Virus record (IMG/VR): IMGVR_UViG_3300022562_001757
Location: 18,654 to 82,653 of that record
Origin: a virus
DNA length: 64,000 bases
Reading direction: 5' to 3' (one strand)
Position 1 is the first letter of the stretch, and each line of letters begins with the position of its first letter. Position numbers and translations under genes: made by a program. Under the pieces are notes generated by a model. It did no database searches, had not been told where the DNA came from, and was given only the letters and a program-made list of their open reading frames with translations. Below are positions 1 through 10,179 of this stretch, in pieces.

Positions 1-71
1 GTGGTGCTGTTGCCATTCTTGGGGCTGCTGTCTTCCATCATAGTCTTCTTCTTTCGTGCGCCCTTTACCAT
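1..71 (-). CDS. N-terminus of an unknown gene (runs off the window)
   Basis: An ATG at 69-71 follows a good ribosome binding site (AAGGAGACTCTG) and opens a lysine-rich frame (MVKGARKKK...) to the window edge, so at least 23 residues are seen. It lies 14 bases downstream of the 1,749-residue structural gene and continues the same operon. No function can be assigned from so short a piece. Confidence 0.6.
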   Translation of the reverse strand, partial: MVKGARKKKTMMEDSSPKNGNST

Positions 72-85
72 CAGAGTCTCCTTGT

Positions 86-3000
86 CTACGTGTTCTTGAT
101 TACCGGCCGGTAGAGCGGCCAAAACGCGTCAATCGCGGTTCCATTGAGATTGTTGGGGGTGAACTCCGTTGCTGTAGGCCAATCCACTGCTTCTGGGCCG
201 GTCGGTCCACCAGACACCTGCAAGACCGCGCGGTGCCGATAGCCGTCACTGCCAGGATCGATCAGTGCTCCGAACCCAACATAGGCCAATGGCCCACCAT
301 GGTCAAGCTGGTGATACTGTCTGTTTGATGTCGCGAAGATAGACTCCCCAGGCATGTAGGGTACGCGCTCTGGAGGTGTGGCCGTCGCTTCAACTTGTAC
401 ATCTTCCAGGCCAAGTACCAAGTCCAGCTCAGTTCCAGATCCAGGAACGAAAAGCGGCATATTGTACCGCGTGGACGATGACCCGAGATACAAGCCACGA
501 CGAGAATGCGTAGCAGCCGAAATGAGCGTTTCCACATTGGTGATGGTAGAGGCACCCCAGCTCGGTGGATAGCCCGTCAGATGACCGCGTAGGCTGCTGT
601 GACCAAATGCGTGGCCACGTCGTTGACCTTGCTGATTGCGATCGATGCGCGACAAGCGCGAGCTGCTGCTGAAGGGAAGCCATAGGATATCGATAAATGG
701 CGCTGTCTCTTCTAGCGCTTGTACGTACGGAAACAGACCATTGCTGTAATAGTTTGACGGCTTGCTTTCGGCATACACCATGGTCCCGTAAATGTGGTTG
801 TCCGCCGATGCCACATCCAATAGCTGGTCAAGGAAAATGCTAGGTGCATATAGTCCATACGTTCTGTGTCTCTCGTAAGCCAAAAGGCTTCCAGGACATG
901 CTGCAAGAATAATGTCCGATGTGGCCCCGGGCACCAGAGTTACGTGGCTAGTGTTTTCTAGTGACGTACCTCCACTGACGAGGTAGTCATAAAGATTGCC
1001 AACAGGCGGTACATTTACGGTTGCTCCAGAGACTTTATCACGCATGCTAACACCCCAAGAAGCTGGTGTCTTGTCGATGCTAACACTCATTAAGAGTAGA
1101 TTGGCTTGGTCAAAGTCTCTCACAGGAAAATGATGTTTAAATGCTCCATGGGCCAATCCGCCCACCAAATCCCAAGAGCCGTCGTTGCTAGTGGAAAGCG
1201 TAGCGGCAAGCTGAATTGTAAAGTAGTTAGCCGGATCGACGTATGTGCTTTCCCGCTGTTGATGCGCTTCACCGCGGTCGACTAAGCGCGTCAAGCCGTT
1301 AATCCATTGGTTCATTTTTACTTTGGCGAAGCCGGAAAGTATGGTTGTGTATGTATTCATGTAGGCCGGAGCGTAGCTCCAGTAACCAGTGGATGCACCT
1401 TCACGACCGGGGTCCAGGTCAAACGCCATCGGAACGGCGTGGTAGGAGCCATGGATCATTAGCGTGTTATCGGGGAACGGAAGGCGCAGCAGCGCAGCCG
1501 CATTGGTGCCACCATTTTCCGCCTTCAAGGCAATCAAATCCTGCGTACCGGCGACAGCAGGCTTGACCAACGCCGTATCGTTGTAGTCCGCAAATCTACC
1601 GTCACCGAAAAAGGTGTATAGCGTATTGCCGTGCGGCACACGAACAGGATATCCGGTGTAGCTGTCCACACCTCCGAAGAACGATGTCGGTCCGCTCTGG
1701 GTGGCGAAGAAGTCCGAGTTGTCGATCACCACACCGTGCAGCATGCCCTTCATGATGGGGACTGCCGTACCCGGAACCGCTGCTACACCGCCATCGCTCG
1801 ACAGCCCTTGGTAAGGTGTGTACGTGTAGTGCACGATAAATTCATCTGTGATGGAGGCCGTAGGCGTGACGTGCTTCGGCGCGATAACCAGCGCGTACTG
1901 GTCGGCCACCGCCGAGATATCGACAGAAATCAAGTTGCTATAGCGGTATTCTGCTGCCACGAATCCCGTCTGCAATGTCCAATCGGTGGCCGGGACATTG
2001 CGGCGCCACACGAGCGGCATTTCCACCATGCCACCTGGCACTTCCGCATCTTGCCAGATGTCGTTGCTCAATACGATGGCGGTAGGGTTGATGGGGTCTG
2101 TAGCCGTGTCCAACGCTTCTTCGTGCCACGTGAAGAATGCACGAACGCTCTTGGCACCTCGGCCAACCTCAATCCACTGGTCGACATCATCGGTGCGGAA
2201 AAACACCATCACGTCTACATCACCAGTGTAGGGTGCTGTCAATGTGATGGTAATTTGATCCCGAGCATCCGTCATGACTGTCGAGGACACAATTCCCGCA
2301 GTCGTGCTGAAGCGCAGCCGATCAATGGCTGGACCGCATAATGTAAACGTCGTTCCCGATACACCAGATGCAGCTTGCACGTCGGCATCTGTAATGACGA
2401 TGCTTGCCGAGGCGGCCAACGTCTTCCGTACGATGGTGTACAGCGTACCGATGTTGAGGTCGACCGCTGGCCCGCCAATGTGGTTACGCTGCGCAGACCA
2501 AACTCGGTCGGGAATTTCTGCCAATCCGTAGTTGGCATTGAAGGGCGGAGTGATCGAGCGGTCATAGTGCACCCACCACGCCAAGCATGCCGTGCCAGAC
2601 GCCGCTGTAATGGTGAGCTGCATTTCGGTCGCGCGCCCTATCGCGTCGGATGCTGTCACCGTCCATTCTTCGTAGATATTGTGGATTCCAGCTACCACAC
2701 CCGTCGTCAAGTTGACTACGGTGCCACGCACGAACGATGGTGTTGTCGCATGGTCTTTACGCGTAGACCATAGCGGTGGACCCTTGAAGTCCATGTAGTT
2801 TACCGATGCCGAATTTCCATCCAGCATCATGGTAGACGGTAGTGCACGAAGAAGGTGCGCACCTGCTGGAGCGCGGATAATCAGTAGCTTGGTGCCGGCA
2901 TTGTAGTCGACCAAGTTTTCAACGTCCGCGTAATTCAGCGTGACGTCGAAGCTACGAGCTACTACATGAAATTCCCGTGCATCGCTCCAAATGCGGCGCA

Positions 3001-5335
3001 TATTGTCGCCATCAGGCAAAGCAAATGCAGAGCCAGGCGATGTCGTCGACACGTGGTCAGATTGCAGAATGCGGCTACCTGCTACAGTACCACCACTACC
3101 TGGACCAGCCCACTTGTTGGCCATTCTGGTACGCAGTTGACCCCGCATCATGCGGTCAATGGACTCATCGAGAATTTCTTGCCATGTGACATTTTCGTCG
3201 GCGAGCTGTCTAAGGTCCACAAGATCGTCAGGGTGAATTATGGTGGCAGCGGTTCGGTCGTCTACACGAGAAGCAGTAGAGCCATTCGGATTGCCAGCAT
3301 AGCTCCATGCACCCGTATTGCGCCGGTGAACGAGACAAATGGGCATGGCCCACTCATGCAGCAGCGGATGGATTCGGTCATCCGCGTCAATGGAAAGCGC
3401 ACGGCTCCACAGTCCACCATCGTGGTACGTGTCTGGCGTAAAGGAAGCATCCCCATGTAGCCAGCCGCTGGCAGTGAACGCAGCGTCTGTATCACGAATG
3501 TCTACACCACCAAGATTTTCCACTACGACTTCGTAGGTCACGTAGCCGCGCTTCCAGCCTTGGTCGCTCACATTAGGTGGCAGTGCAGGATGCACGCGAT
3601 CTGAGGGCACATAGGGCCGATGGCGCTCGCTTACCCAGCGATATGGAGCTGTGCTGCCTGGTACAGTGACTTCGTCGGCGTACAGCGTGATGTTCATCTT
3701 GAGATAGACGAATACACGCTCATAGCCCGCCCCTGGAGGTGCGCCCAAGTCAACCTCCACCGCCGGGTCAATCCAGTCCTCCAGACCGCGCATACGAATG
3801 TGCAGGCGCTCTCCTGTGGGCTTTAGCGCAATGGAATTGGCAGATGCACTGGCCTGGATGGGGAAGCTGCGTACATGGCTGATAAAGCCCGATGGCAGGT
3901 CGCCCGTCGAGGTGTCATGCGTTGTGGTTCCTGGCGTGAGGCGGAACTGAGTCTCCACCAAGCCACGCGCCGTGTTCGCCATGTCCGCCACCGGATAGAC
4001 GGGGAAGACAAAACGTGTTTCGCCGCGGAATACCCGGATGGCGTTGTTGATGGTGAAGTCTTCTGCCGTCGTACGGTGCACGACAAACAGCGGGATGGCC
4101 CAGCTCTTTCCATCGATGGGCGTGACGCCTGATGTCGCCATCCATACACGAGGGTCTGTGCCACCACCGGCCGGCGTAGAAAATGCTACGCCATCGACGT
4201 TCAGCGCCAAGCTCGCCACAGCATTGCTGCCGGGGGCGTACAACGCTGCTGTGGTAACATTTTCCACCGTAGCTAGGCGATACTTGGTCACGACCCAGTC
4301 ATGACTGCGCGCTTCGATTTCCGGCAGGTCGAAGTTGTTGCCAGCCAATCCCGGTGTCCATGCAACGGTAGCGCCTTGTGTGTCTACTTGGTCTATGTCG
4401 TAGGTTGCTGCACCATTGGGATTTCGCGGGTAGGGGAATGTCTGCGGGCTGACAACCTGTTCGCGCCACACTTCCAGGAAGATGAGGTCGTAGCGGTTTC
4501 CCTTCGCCGCCATCGATATCTCTTGCGCGTGTACTTGGACATAGAGCCCATTGACGTACGCAGTGAATGCGTCGAAGGCAATGCGGTCCGCGATGTTGGG
4601 CTCTTCAATGATACCGATTTCTAGCGTCGAGCTGAGGTCTTTACCAACGGTCCAGCGGTCGCCAGAAATGATTCCGGATCCCTCGACATGGCGCCGTAGT
4701 TCTTCCTGTACCAGCGTATCGTTGTAGAGGCTGACTTCGGAGTTGAAGCTGCCAGTATTTAGTGCGTTCCACGCCACACCATCCCAAAAGTAGAACGTGC
4801 TATCGGCATCGACGAAGTAGAAGTCACCTGTACGGTTGGTGGGGCTGGGCGGTACTGGCAGTGCTGCTGCATTGGGCACGGTACCGCGGAAAAGACTGCG
4901 CCGTAATGGATCAATTTCATCGCGCTCGACGAAGCTGATGTTCGCTGACACGACCGACACAGCGGCCGGAGGCACCGCAACCTTGCACAGGACGATGTAG
5001 TAGTCCTTTTCCGGGTCGGCATTGAATACCGACTCTTCCAGCACACCGAATTGTAGTGGCGCGACGGCCGGACTTCCCAGAGCGTTGTACTTCGCTTTGA
5101 CAAAGCACACGTTGGTCTGGTTATCCACAACCGTCAAAATTTGCGAAGCATCGCTCGTGATGGTCATGCCGTCGTACGACATGGCAATGAACGGGCTTAC
5201 TACGACGGTAAGACCGGCGCCCGGAACGACACCTCCACCCCAGTAGACGCCGCGCTGCACGAGCTGCCGGGTCCGGTCATTGAGATCCGACGTGCGGTCG
5301 GGGTTTCGCCATACGAAAGATGCTTTGAGCGTCAT
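86..5335 (-). CDS. Giant virion structural protein, probable tail fibre or baseplate adhesin (1,749 aa)
   Basis: This is a very long protein without signal peptide or membrane segments, rich in Gly, Thr, Ala and beta-type sequence. Around residues 165-180 it carries a 'DSTFYFWDGVAWNAL' stretch, a type common in phage tail-fibre and surface proteins. It is the last large gene of the baseplate module, after gpJ-like, gpI-like and kelch genes, the usual place for host-binding proteins. No catalytic motif was recognised. The role as a distal tail adhesin is inferred from size, composition and position; a baseplate scaffold is the alternative. Confidence 0.7.
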   Translation of the reverse strand: MTLKASFVWRNPDRTSDLNDRTRQLVQRGVYWGGGVVPGAGLTVVVSPFIAMSYDGMTITSDASQILTVVDNQTNVCFVKAKYNALGSPAVAPLQFGVLEESVFNADPEKDYYIVLCKVAVPPAAVSVVSANISFVERDEIDPLRRSLFRGTVPNAAALPVPPSPTNRTGDFYFVDADSTFYFWDGVAWNALNTGSFNSEVSLYNDTLVQEELRRHVEGSGIISGDRWTVGKDLSSTLEIGIIEEPNIADRIAFDAFTAYVNGLYVQVHAQEISMAAKGNRYDLIFLEVWREQVVSPQTFPYPRNPNGAATYDIDQVDTQGATVAWTPGLAGNNFDLPEIEARSHDWVVTKYRLATVENVTTAALYAPGSNAVASLALNVDGVAFSTPAGGGTDPRVWMATSGVTPIDGKSWAIPLFVVHRTTAEDFTINNAIRVFRGETRFVFPVYPVADMANTARGLVETQFRLTPGTTTHDTSTGDLPSGFISHVRSFPIQASASANSIALKPTGERLHIRMRGLEDWIDPAVEVDLGAPPGAGYERVFVYLKMNITLYADEVTVPGSTAPYRWVSERHRPYVPSDRVHPALPPNVSDQGWKRGYVTYEVVVENLGGVDIRDTDAAFTASGWLHGDASFTPDTYHDGGLWSRALSIDADDRIHPLLHEWAMPICLVHRRNTGAWSYAGNPNGSTASRVDDRTAATIIHPDDLVDLRQLADENVTWQEILDESIDRMMRGQLRTRMANKWAGPGSGGTVAGSRILQSDHVSTTSPGSAFALPDGDNMRRIWSDAREFHVVARSFDVTLNYADVENLVDYNAGTKLLIIRAPAGAHLLRALPSTMMLDGNSASVNYMDFKGPPLWSTRKDHATTPSFVRGTVVNLTTGVVAGIHNIYEEWTVTASDAIGRATEMQLTITAASGTACLAWWVHYDRSITPPFNANYGLAEIPDRVWSAQRNHIGGPAVDLNIGTLYTIVRKTLAASASIVITDADVQAASGVSGTTFTLCGPAIDRLRFSTTAGIVSSTVMTDARDQITITLTAPYTGDVDVMVFFRTDDVDQWIEVGRGAKSVRAFFTWHEEALDTATDPINPTAIVLSNDIWQDAEVPGGMVEMPLVWRRNVPATDWTLQTGFVAAEYRYSNLISVDISAVADQYALVIAPKHVTPTASITDEFIVHYTYTPYQGLSSDGGVAAVPGTAVPIMKGMLHGVVIDNSDFFATQSGPTSFFGGVDSYTGYPVRVPHGNTLYTFFGDGRFADYNDTALVKPAVAGTQDLIALKAENGGTNAAALLRLPFPDNTLMIHGSYHAVPMAFDLDPGREGASTGYWSYAPAYMNTYTTILSGFAKVKMNQWINGLTRLVDRGEAHQQRESTYVDPANYFTIQLAATLSTSNDGSWDLVGGLAHGAFKHHFPVRDFDQANLLLMSVSIDKTPASWGVSMRDKVSGATVNVPPVGNLYDYLVSGGTSLENTSHVTLVPGATSDIILAACPGSLLAYERHRTYGLYAPSIFLDQLLDVASADNHIYGTMVYAESKPSNYYSNGLFPYVQALEETAPFIDILWLPFSSSSRLSRIDRNQQGQRRGHAFGHSSLRGHLTGYPPSWGASTITNVETLISAATHSRRGLYLGSSSTRYNMPLFVPGSGTELDLVLGLEDVQVEATATPPERVPYMPGESIFATSNRQYHQLDHGGPLAYVGFGALIDPGSDGYRHRAVLQVSGGPTGPEAVDWPTATEFTPNNLNGTAIDAFWPLYRPVIKNT

Positions 5336-5362
5336 CGCGCTACCTCGCTATGGCCAAGAGGC

Positions 5363-5803
5363 TCAGAAGAAGACTTGGAGACGGAACGTGATGTCGTCCG
5401 TTCCGGTCAAAATTAGAAGTGGACGATTGTACACTGCGAAAAGAAAAGATGTACCAATCTCTCCTGGATTTGCCACCGAGTCCACAATTTCCGCAAATAG
5501 AGCCACCGTACTGATCCCTCCGGTGACTTCTCCTTGCGCAATCGAGCAGACATATACCGGACAGTCGTCGGCCACCAATTCATAAGCGTCGATAGGCTCG
5601 GGGCCGAAAATCGGTGGCGCTCCCGGCATGGTGGTCGCTGATGGATCTGGTGTCAGCGCCGTAGTCGGATCATTTGGATCATGCCCACCAGCAGACACCG
5701 CAAATGTTTTCACACGGTAGCACGTTCCGATATTTGGATTCCAGACTTCTGCCATGCGCCGCTTGGCTTCGTTTGTCAGAACGGCTAGTGCTTCAAAGGC
5801 CAT
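5363..5803 (-). CDS. Small tail or fibre-associated structural protein
   Basis: 146 residues starting MAFEALAVLTNEAKRRM. The short N-terminal helix followed by beta-rich sequence (for example 'YRVKTFAVSAGGHDPNDP' and 'RPLLILTGTDDITFRLQVF') resembles the N-terminal part of phage fibre proteins that dock to the baseplate. It sits between the kelch protein and the giant adhesin in an uninterrupted operon. Assignment rests on context and general pattern only. Confidence 0.55.
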   Translation of the reverse strand: MAFEALAVLTNEAKRRMAEVWNPNIGTCYRVKTFAVSAGGHDPNDPTTALTPDPSATTMPGAPPIFGPEPIDAYELVADDCPVYVCSIAQGEVTGGISTVALFAEIVDSVANPGEIGTSFLFAVYNRPLLILTGTDDITFRLQVFF

Positions 5804-5804
5804 G

Positions 5805-5960
5805 TTAGGCTCCCATGCGCGGCTTGATGATGGTCAAATACACGCGCTTAGCCAAATCCGAAACTACCGCATTTTCATCAGCCATGAGCTGCACCAGCTC
5901 AGCATATAGTTGCGGATTGTCACGTTGTATATTGGCCAGGTCTTCTTCAGTGATGGGCAT
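5805..5960 (-). CDS. Small helical protein, 51 aa
   Basis: A frame from ATG at 5958-5960 to TAA at 5805-5807 begins MPITEEDLANIQRDNP and reads as an acidic, helical peptide. Its start codon shares one base with the stop of the kelch gene upstream, and its stop lies one base before the next start, so it fits exactly into the operon. Function unknown; possibly a small baseplate or assembly factor. Confidence 0.7.
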   Translation of the reverse strand: MPITEEDLANIQRDNPQLYAELVQLMADENAVVSDLAKRVYLTIIKPRMGA

Positions 5961-8482
5961 TAAGTTGCCTTCAGGTACGCTTTGTAGATGTAGACATTGG
6001 GAGGTCCGATGGGGGCCCCCAACGAGTCATAGGTGATGCGAACACGCCACACTTCAGGCTCCGCAGTTACGGTGATATTCGTCATCACGGCAATGCGGTC
6101 GCGCGTTGCACTGTCTGGCAGCGTGACGGTGGTGGGCGCTGCTTGCCAACTCGAAAGCCCTTCGTTCCAATAATAGAAATCGTGGAGCCGTTGCAAAGCT
6201 ACTTTGACACGCGTGTTGGTATCGCTGTTCTTGTAGTCTACGGTCAGGTGGTAAATTAGGTCGACTGGGAACAGAATGTCATATTCCCACGTATCGCCAC
6301 GATATGTGCCGTCATGGCCACCGTAGACGATAAGGCGCTTTTGCACTTCATGGTAGGCAACTTGTGGATGTGTTCTGGGTGGCGGCTTCTGTACAGGCAT
6401 GCGCTGTACCCAGTCAACACCATCCCAATCCCACAAATCATTGTAGTAAGTTGGGCCAATATAGTCAAAGCCGCCAAATAGCAGCGACGTATTGGTATCG
6501 GGACAAAAATCCATGCCGGCTTGCTCACGAATTGGAGGTGTGTGTGCCGGGAAAATCTGCGTCCACGTTAGCCCATCATATTCCCAAGTGTCATTCTGGT
6601 CGAAACCTGCCACATAACCACCGAACAAGACTGTGCGATCCCGTACTGGATCGTACGTCATCGTAGTGCCTTCACGCGCTGGTGGCGAACTGGCAGGAAA
6701 TTGCTGTGTCCAATCTACGCCGTCATAAAGCCATGTCTCATTATTGTCCGTAAAACTGGTGTCAGTTCCACCGAACATGAGGACTTTTTTCTGCTGACGG
6801 TCATAGGCCATATCATGCCAAAAACGAATAGAAGGCAGAGTGGCGGTAACGACTTGTGTCCAATCAATGCCGTCGTATTCCCAAGTATCATTCAATGCAG
6901 TAATGGCACTATCCAGTCCGCCGAACAACACCATGACTTTTCGATCACGGTCATACGCCATGCGAGACAAGGACCGCATTGATGGCATGGTGGCTGTAGG
7001 AACGGGATACCATTTCGTGCCGTCGTATTCCCAAGTCGTGTCTTGGTAAAGTCCACCTGTGTACAGACCACCAAAAACGACTACGACACCGCGATCGGAA
7101 TCATAGGCAACGGCAGATGCATGCTGCGGGCGTTCGGTATAGCTGTAGTCCTCGATCGGGATCCAGCCAGTGTCGCGAATTTGAGCATACTGCTCCACCA
7201 ACGCCGTCGCCAGCGAATCGTCTACGTCAAGCCGCGCACAGGCTCGACTTTGCCCAATTGGAAGGTCCATCGGAATTGCCGGAAGCGGTCGCTGTATATC
7301 GGCGTCTGTGGTGTCGTGCACAACATCATTGGTGGACGTTGCACGGGAATACCAAGATCGAATCCCTTCACCGTGCTTGTTCACGGTGTTCCACACCACG
7401 TAGTCGATATCCACGTTGGTGTTGTCGCTGTTGGGCGCGGCGCCACCGACGCCAAAGTAATTTTCCGAACTGGCTGTGGTGGGGAACAAGTTGTAAAACG
7501 TATCCAACAATGGCGTTGGACTGTAGTCTACAAATACCTGTACGCGACCTCGATATTGCGCATCATCATCTCGATCGATGCGCAACCGGAAATGCCGGTC
7601 AACAGCCACCATTGGAAGTGCAGCACTCACTAGATACGTTGCAAGGTTGTCGAGTCCGCTCGCTCCACCTGTCAAGCCAACGTATGTTTGTCCTCCACTG
7701 ACGACTACGTTTAGGGCAACGTCGCGTACCCCGTCACTTCGACCGAAGATGGTGCAGGCCAGTTTCGGACCTACAGGAATGGTGTTGAGGGTGAGACGTA
7801 CTTCAGCATCAGTCACATGTCGTCGATCTAGCGCGGCGTCAGCCAATGTGAAGTACACGGTGTCGATATTATCGCTGTCGGCCAGATTGAGAAAATTGCC
7901 GATCAACGCCGAGCTTTGCGCACCGACTTTTGTCCACTGCAAGTCGCCCAGCACAGCATCCGGTGTTGCACCATCATAGGGGTCATAGATATACGGTGTA
8001 TCCGCGTATTCTACTTCAAGCCACGCTTCCGCGACTTCGATTTGCCCGGACGCTGGCGCTGCCGTGACCTCGAAACCAATACCCAAGCACGACGCTCCTG
8101 CTGCCGTGTAGCGCGCTGTAGACGTCCGCCAATCCTCGCGAAGTCGGTAGACCACGTCCACGTAGCTATTTGTATTGAGGACTACAATTCCGGCGTCATA
8201 GCGGTCGACCGTGTTGCGCCGGAGGTACACCGTTACCTGCGTCCCGATCAACGCCACCGTTTGGCGTAGCCGGATGTGCAAGGAGATGCCCATCACACGG
8301 CCCCAGATAGGCTGATAGCCGCTTCCGCAGAAGAGCGAGACCTTCGCCCCGAGGGTGTTGCTGTACACCGCTGGAGGGGCTCCTGAGCCGCGTCGCACGG
8401 CCTCCCACCTAGCCACGCCGCCAAGGACGCCCCAGTCCGTATCGGGTCCATCCTCAATTATATCCAGGATTACACGTGGCAT
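5960..8482 (-). CDS. Kelch-repeat beta-propeller tail protein (840 aa)
   Basis: The N-terminal half is beta-rich with lectin-like stretches. Residues about 450-735 contain six tandem repeats, each with a hydrophobic strand ending in F/Y-G-G (VVVFGG, VLFGG, LMFGG, LFGG, LFGG, VYGG) followed by 'DTWEYDG..W' or a close variant. This is the bacterial kelch repeat; six of them predict one beta-propeller. A C-terminal beta domain follows. In phage context the propeller most likely displays a ligand- or sugar-binding surface at the tail tip. Enzyme activity of the galactose-oxidase type is not supported by any motif seen. Confidence 0.85.
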   Translation of the reverse strand: MPRVILDIIEDGPDTDWGVLGGVARWEAVRRGSGAPPAVYSNTLGAKVSLFCGSGYQPIWGRVMGISLHIRLRQTVALIGTQVTVYLRRNTVDRYDAGIVVLNTNSYVDVVYRLREDWRTSTARYTAAGASCLGIGFEVTAAPASGQIEVAEAWLEVEYADTPYIYDPYDGATPDAVLGDLQWTKVGAQSSALIGNFLNLADSDNIDTVYFTLADAALDRRHVTDAEVRLTLNTIPVGPKLACTIFGRSDGVRDVALNVVVSGGQTYVGLTGGASGLDNLATYLVSAALPMVAVDRHFRLRIDRDDDAQYRGRVQVFVDYSPTPLLDTFYNLFPTTASSENYFGVGGAAPNSDNTNVDIDYVVWNTVNKHGEGIRSWYSRATSTNDVVHDTTDADIQRPLPAIPMDLPIGQSRACARLDVDDSLATALVEQYAQIRDTGWIPIEDYSYTERPQHASAVAYDSDRGVVVVFGGLYTGGLYQDTTWEYDGTKWYPVPTATMPSMRSLSRMAYDRDRKVMVLFGGLDSAITALNDTWEYDGIDWTQVVTATLPSIRFWHDMAYDRQQKKVLMFGGTDTSFTDNNETWLYDGVDWTQQFPASSPPAREGTTMTYDPVRDRTVLFGGYVAGFDQNDTWEYDGLTWTQIFPAHTPPIREQAGMDFCPDTNTSLLFGGFDYIGPTYYNDLWDWDGVDWVQRMPVQKPPPRTHPQVAYHEVQKRLIVYGGHDGTYRGDTWEYDILFPVDLIYHLTVDYKNSDTNTRVKVALQRLHDFYYWNEGLSSWQAAPTTVTLPDSATRDRIAVMTNITVTAEPEVWRVRITYDSLGAPIGPPNVYIYKAYLKAT

Positions 8483-8484
8483 GA

Positions 8485-10179
8485 CTACAGATCGAAGTAT
8501 GGGTTCTCAAGCAACCCGGGGTCATCGCCGCCAAAAAGCGGATTCGGTGGTGTCACCAAGCTCAACGCAGATTCTTCAAGGGCCAATGTGCTGAGCAGAA
8601 TCACATCGGGGCCCATTTCACAGCACGACGCCTCCGCAGGAATTTGCACAATCGGCGTGTATGAATCGAGACAGTTTCCATAGTCGAAACGTTTCGTCGT
8701 ACTCGTGCCAACCCAGTAGTCCGTCAGCAAATCCACATCGTACACACTATCAAAGTGGCCGGTGACGGTGTGCAGATTGAACTGAGCTTTCAGATTATTC
8801 AGCAGCGACAAGCTCGTCGGCACATCGACCACCGTAACAGCCGCCAATGGATGCAAGTCATCGGTTGGGACGTGCATTGCTGCGTCATTAACGTGGTTCG
8901 TGTACTGCTGCTGAGCGTCTTGCGCAAACGCCACAAGCGACGCGACGTCAAAGGGAATGGGTGCCGTAATTTGATGACTACCACCAATGACGTAGTGCCA
9001 TGTCGGCGTTGGGTCCGCATCGTGCGCGTTGAAGTCTGCAAGAATTTCTGTCGCCAGAGGAATGGCTGTCGCCAAACCCACTGCGTCAGCTGTCAAAACA
9101 GCGTTGGTCTCATCAGGCTGAATGTGTGTGCCGGTATCGAATACCCCGCCTGCATCGAAAAATTCTCCGCCGATGCCGGGCGATTCTACCTGTTCATCGA
9201 ACGGGCTTGCCCATGCGCAAAGTACAAAGGAATTGGTGATGCTCACAGTACCCGCAACATCAATGCGGTCCATGCAGCCGAGGAATTCAATCAGCGAAAG
9301 TACATCGCATCCAGGACCTAGGTTGTCAGTACGATTACCAATGACGTCAATCGACCCAAAGCGATGTTGCTCGTATTTCTCTTCACCAGTGTATTGAATG
9401 GTGACGACTTGCTCACTCATCCGACGGATGGTGTAGAAGTCGACGTTGTTCATAATGGTGATGAACGCCAGCCAATGATTCAGGCAAAGGTTCGGCAACC
9501 AGATATGCATGTCGTACCCGAGGTCGTCATGCCCACTGGTCTGCGGCTGGTACAGGTCTGGCTGCCACAGCTCCGGATTTACCGGCGCCGTGATGACGGG
9601 TGTAGATTGGGAAAATCCGGTCACCAAGTCCGTCACGCCACCTTGGAGCCCGCTCTCGTTATAGAGGCAGTTGGCGATGAACTTCACCGCCATCGACCTC
9701 CAGCTGCGAACCTCTGGAAGCTCTCGCTGCCAGGGCATTTGGTACTCGGCGATGAAGCTGGCCCACGGGCTCCTGATGAGGTTCAGGAACTTTTCGTTCT
9801 GGTAGCCCGCCATCTCGTACAGCGACTTTGCGTAGACGTACATGTACTTCGCAATGTGCGTCGCTGCGATAGACAGATGCACCGGTGGATCGATGCGGTT
9901 GGTTACCAAAATGAAATTGATCGCTGGAGGGTGCAGCAGCGGGATTTTTACGCGGTCCAGCTGTGCGCGCGGACGGTGACGAAGTACCAGTTTGTTATTG
10001 ACGTAAATGTCAACTGTGGCGTCGAGGCTGTCCGTTGCGAGTAGAAATTCGGTAGAAAGGTTCGTCCTCGGCGTCATCTGCGCGGATTGCAGGTAGAACT
10101 GTCCCGCCGGGATAGCGTCCTGCATGTCCTCGAAGATGGAGTCCCACGGAACCGGGGACAAGATGAAGTCGAGCGCCAC
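8485..10179 (-). CDS. Baseplate protein, gpI-like position, with His-rich helical domain
   Basis: 564 residues, immediately downstream of the gpJ-like gene, with which it shares a base, the place of gpI-type baseplate proteins. The N-terminal 200 residues ('RSWRSMAVKFIANCLYNES' region) look like a wedge or tail-fibre-attachment domain. Residues about 385-485 form a histidine-rich helical domain (NAHD, WHY, NHV, MHV, LHP, FNLH) that also occurs in the sheath-like protein at 40.8-44.3 kb. The baseplate role is well supported by neighbours; the detailed function is inferred. Confidence 0.7.
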   Translation of the reverse strand: MALDFILSPVPWDSIFEDMQDAIPAGQFYLQSAQMTPRTNLSTEFLLATDSLDATVDIYVNNKLVLRHRPRAQLDRVKIPLLHPPAINFILVTNRIDPPVHLSIAATHIAKYMYVYAKSLYEMAGYQNEKFLNLIRSPWASFIAEYQMPWQRELPEVRSWRSMAVKFIANCLYNESGLQGGVTDLVTGFSQSTPVITAPVNPELWQPDLYQPQTSGHDDLGYDMHIWLPNLCLNHWLAFITIMNNVDFYTIRRMSEQVVTIQYTGEEKYEQHRFGSIDVIGNRTDNLGPGCDVLSLIEFLGCMDRIDVAGTVSITNSFVLCAWASPFDEQVESPGIGGEFFDAGGVFDTGTHIQPDETNAVLTADAVGLATAIPLATEILADFNAHDADPTPTWHYVIGGSHQITAPIPFDVASLVAFAQDAQQQYTNHVNDAAMHVPTDDLHPLAAVTVVDVPTSLSLLNNLKAQFNLHTVTGHFDSVYDVDLLTDYWVGTSTTKRFDYGNCLDSYTPIVQIPAEASCCEMGPDVILLSTLALEESALSLVTPPNPLFGGDDPGLLENPYFDL

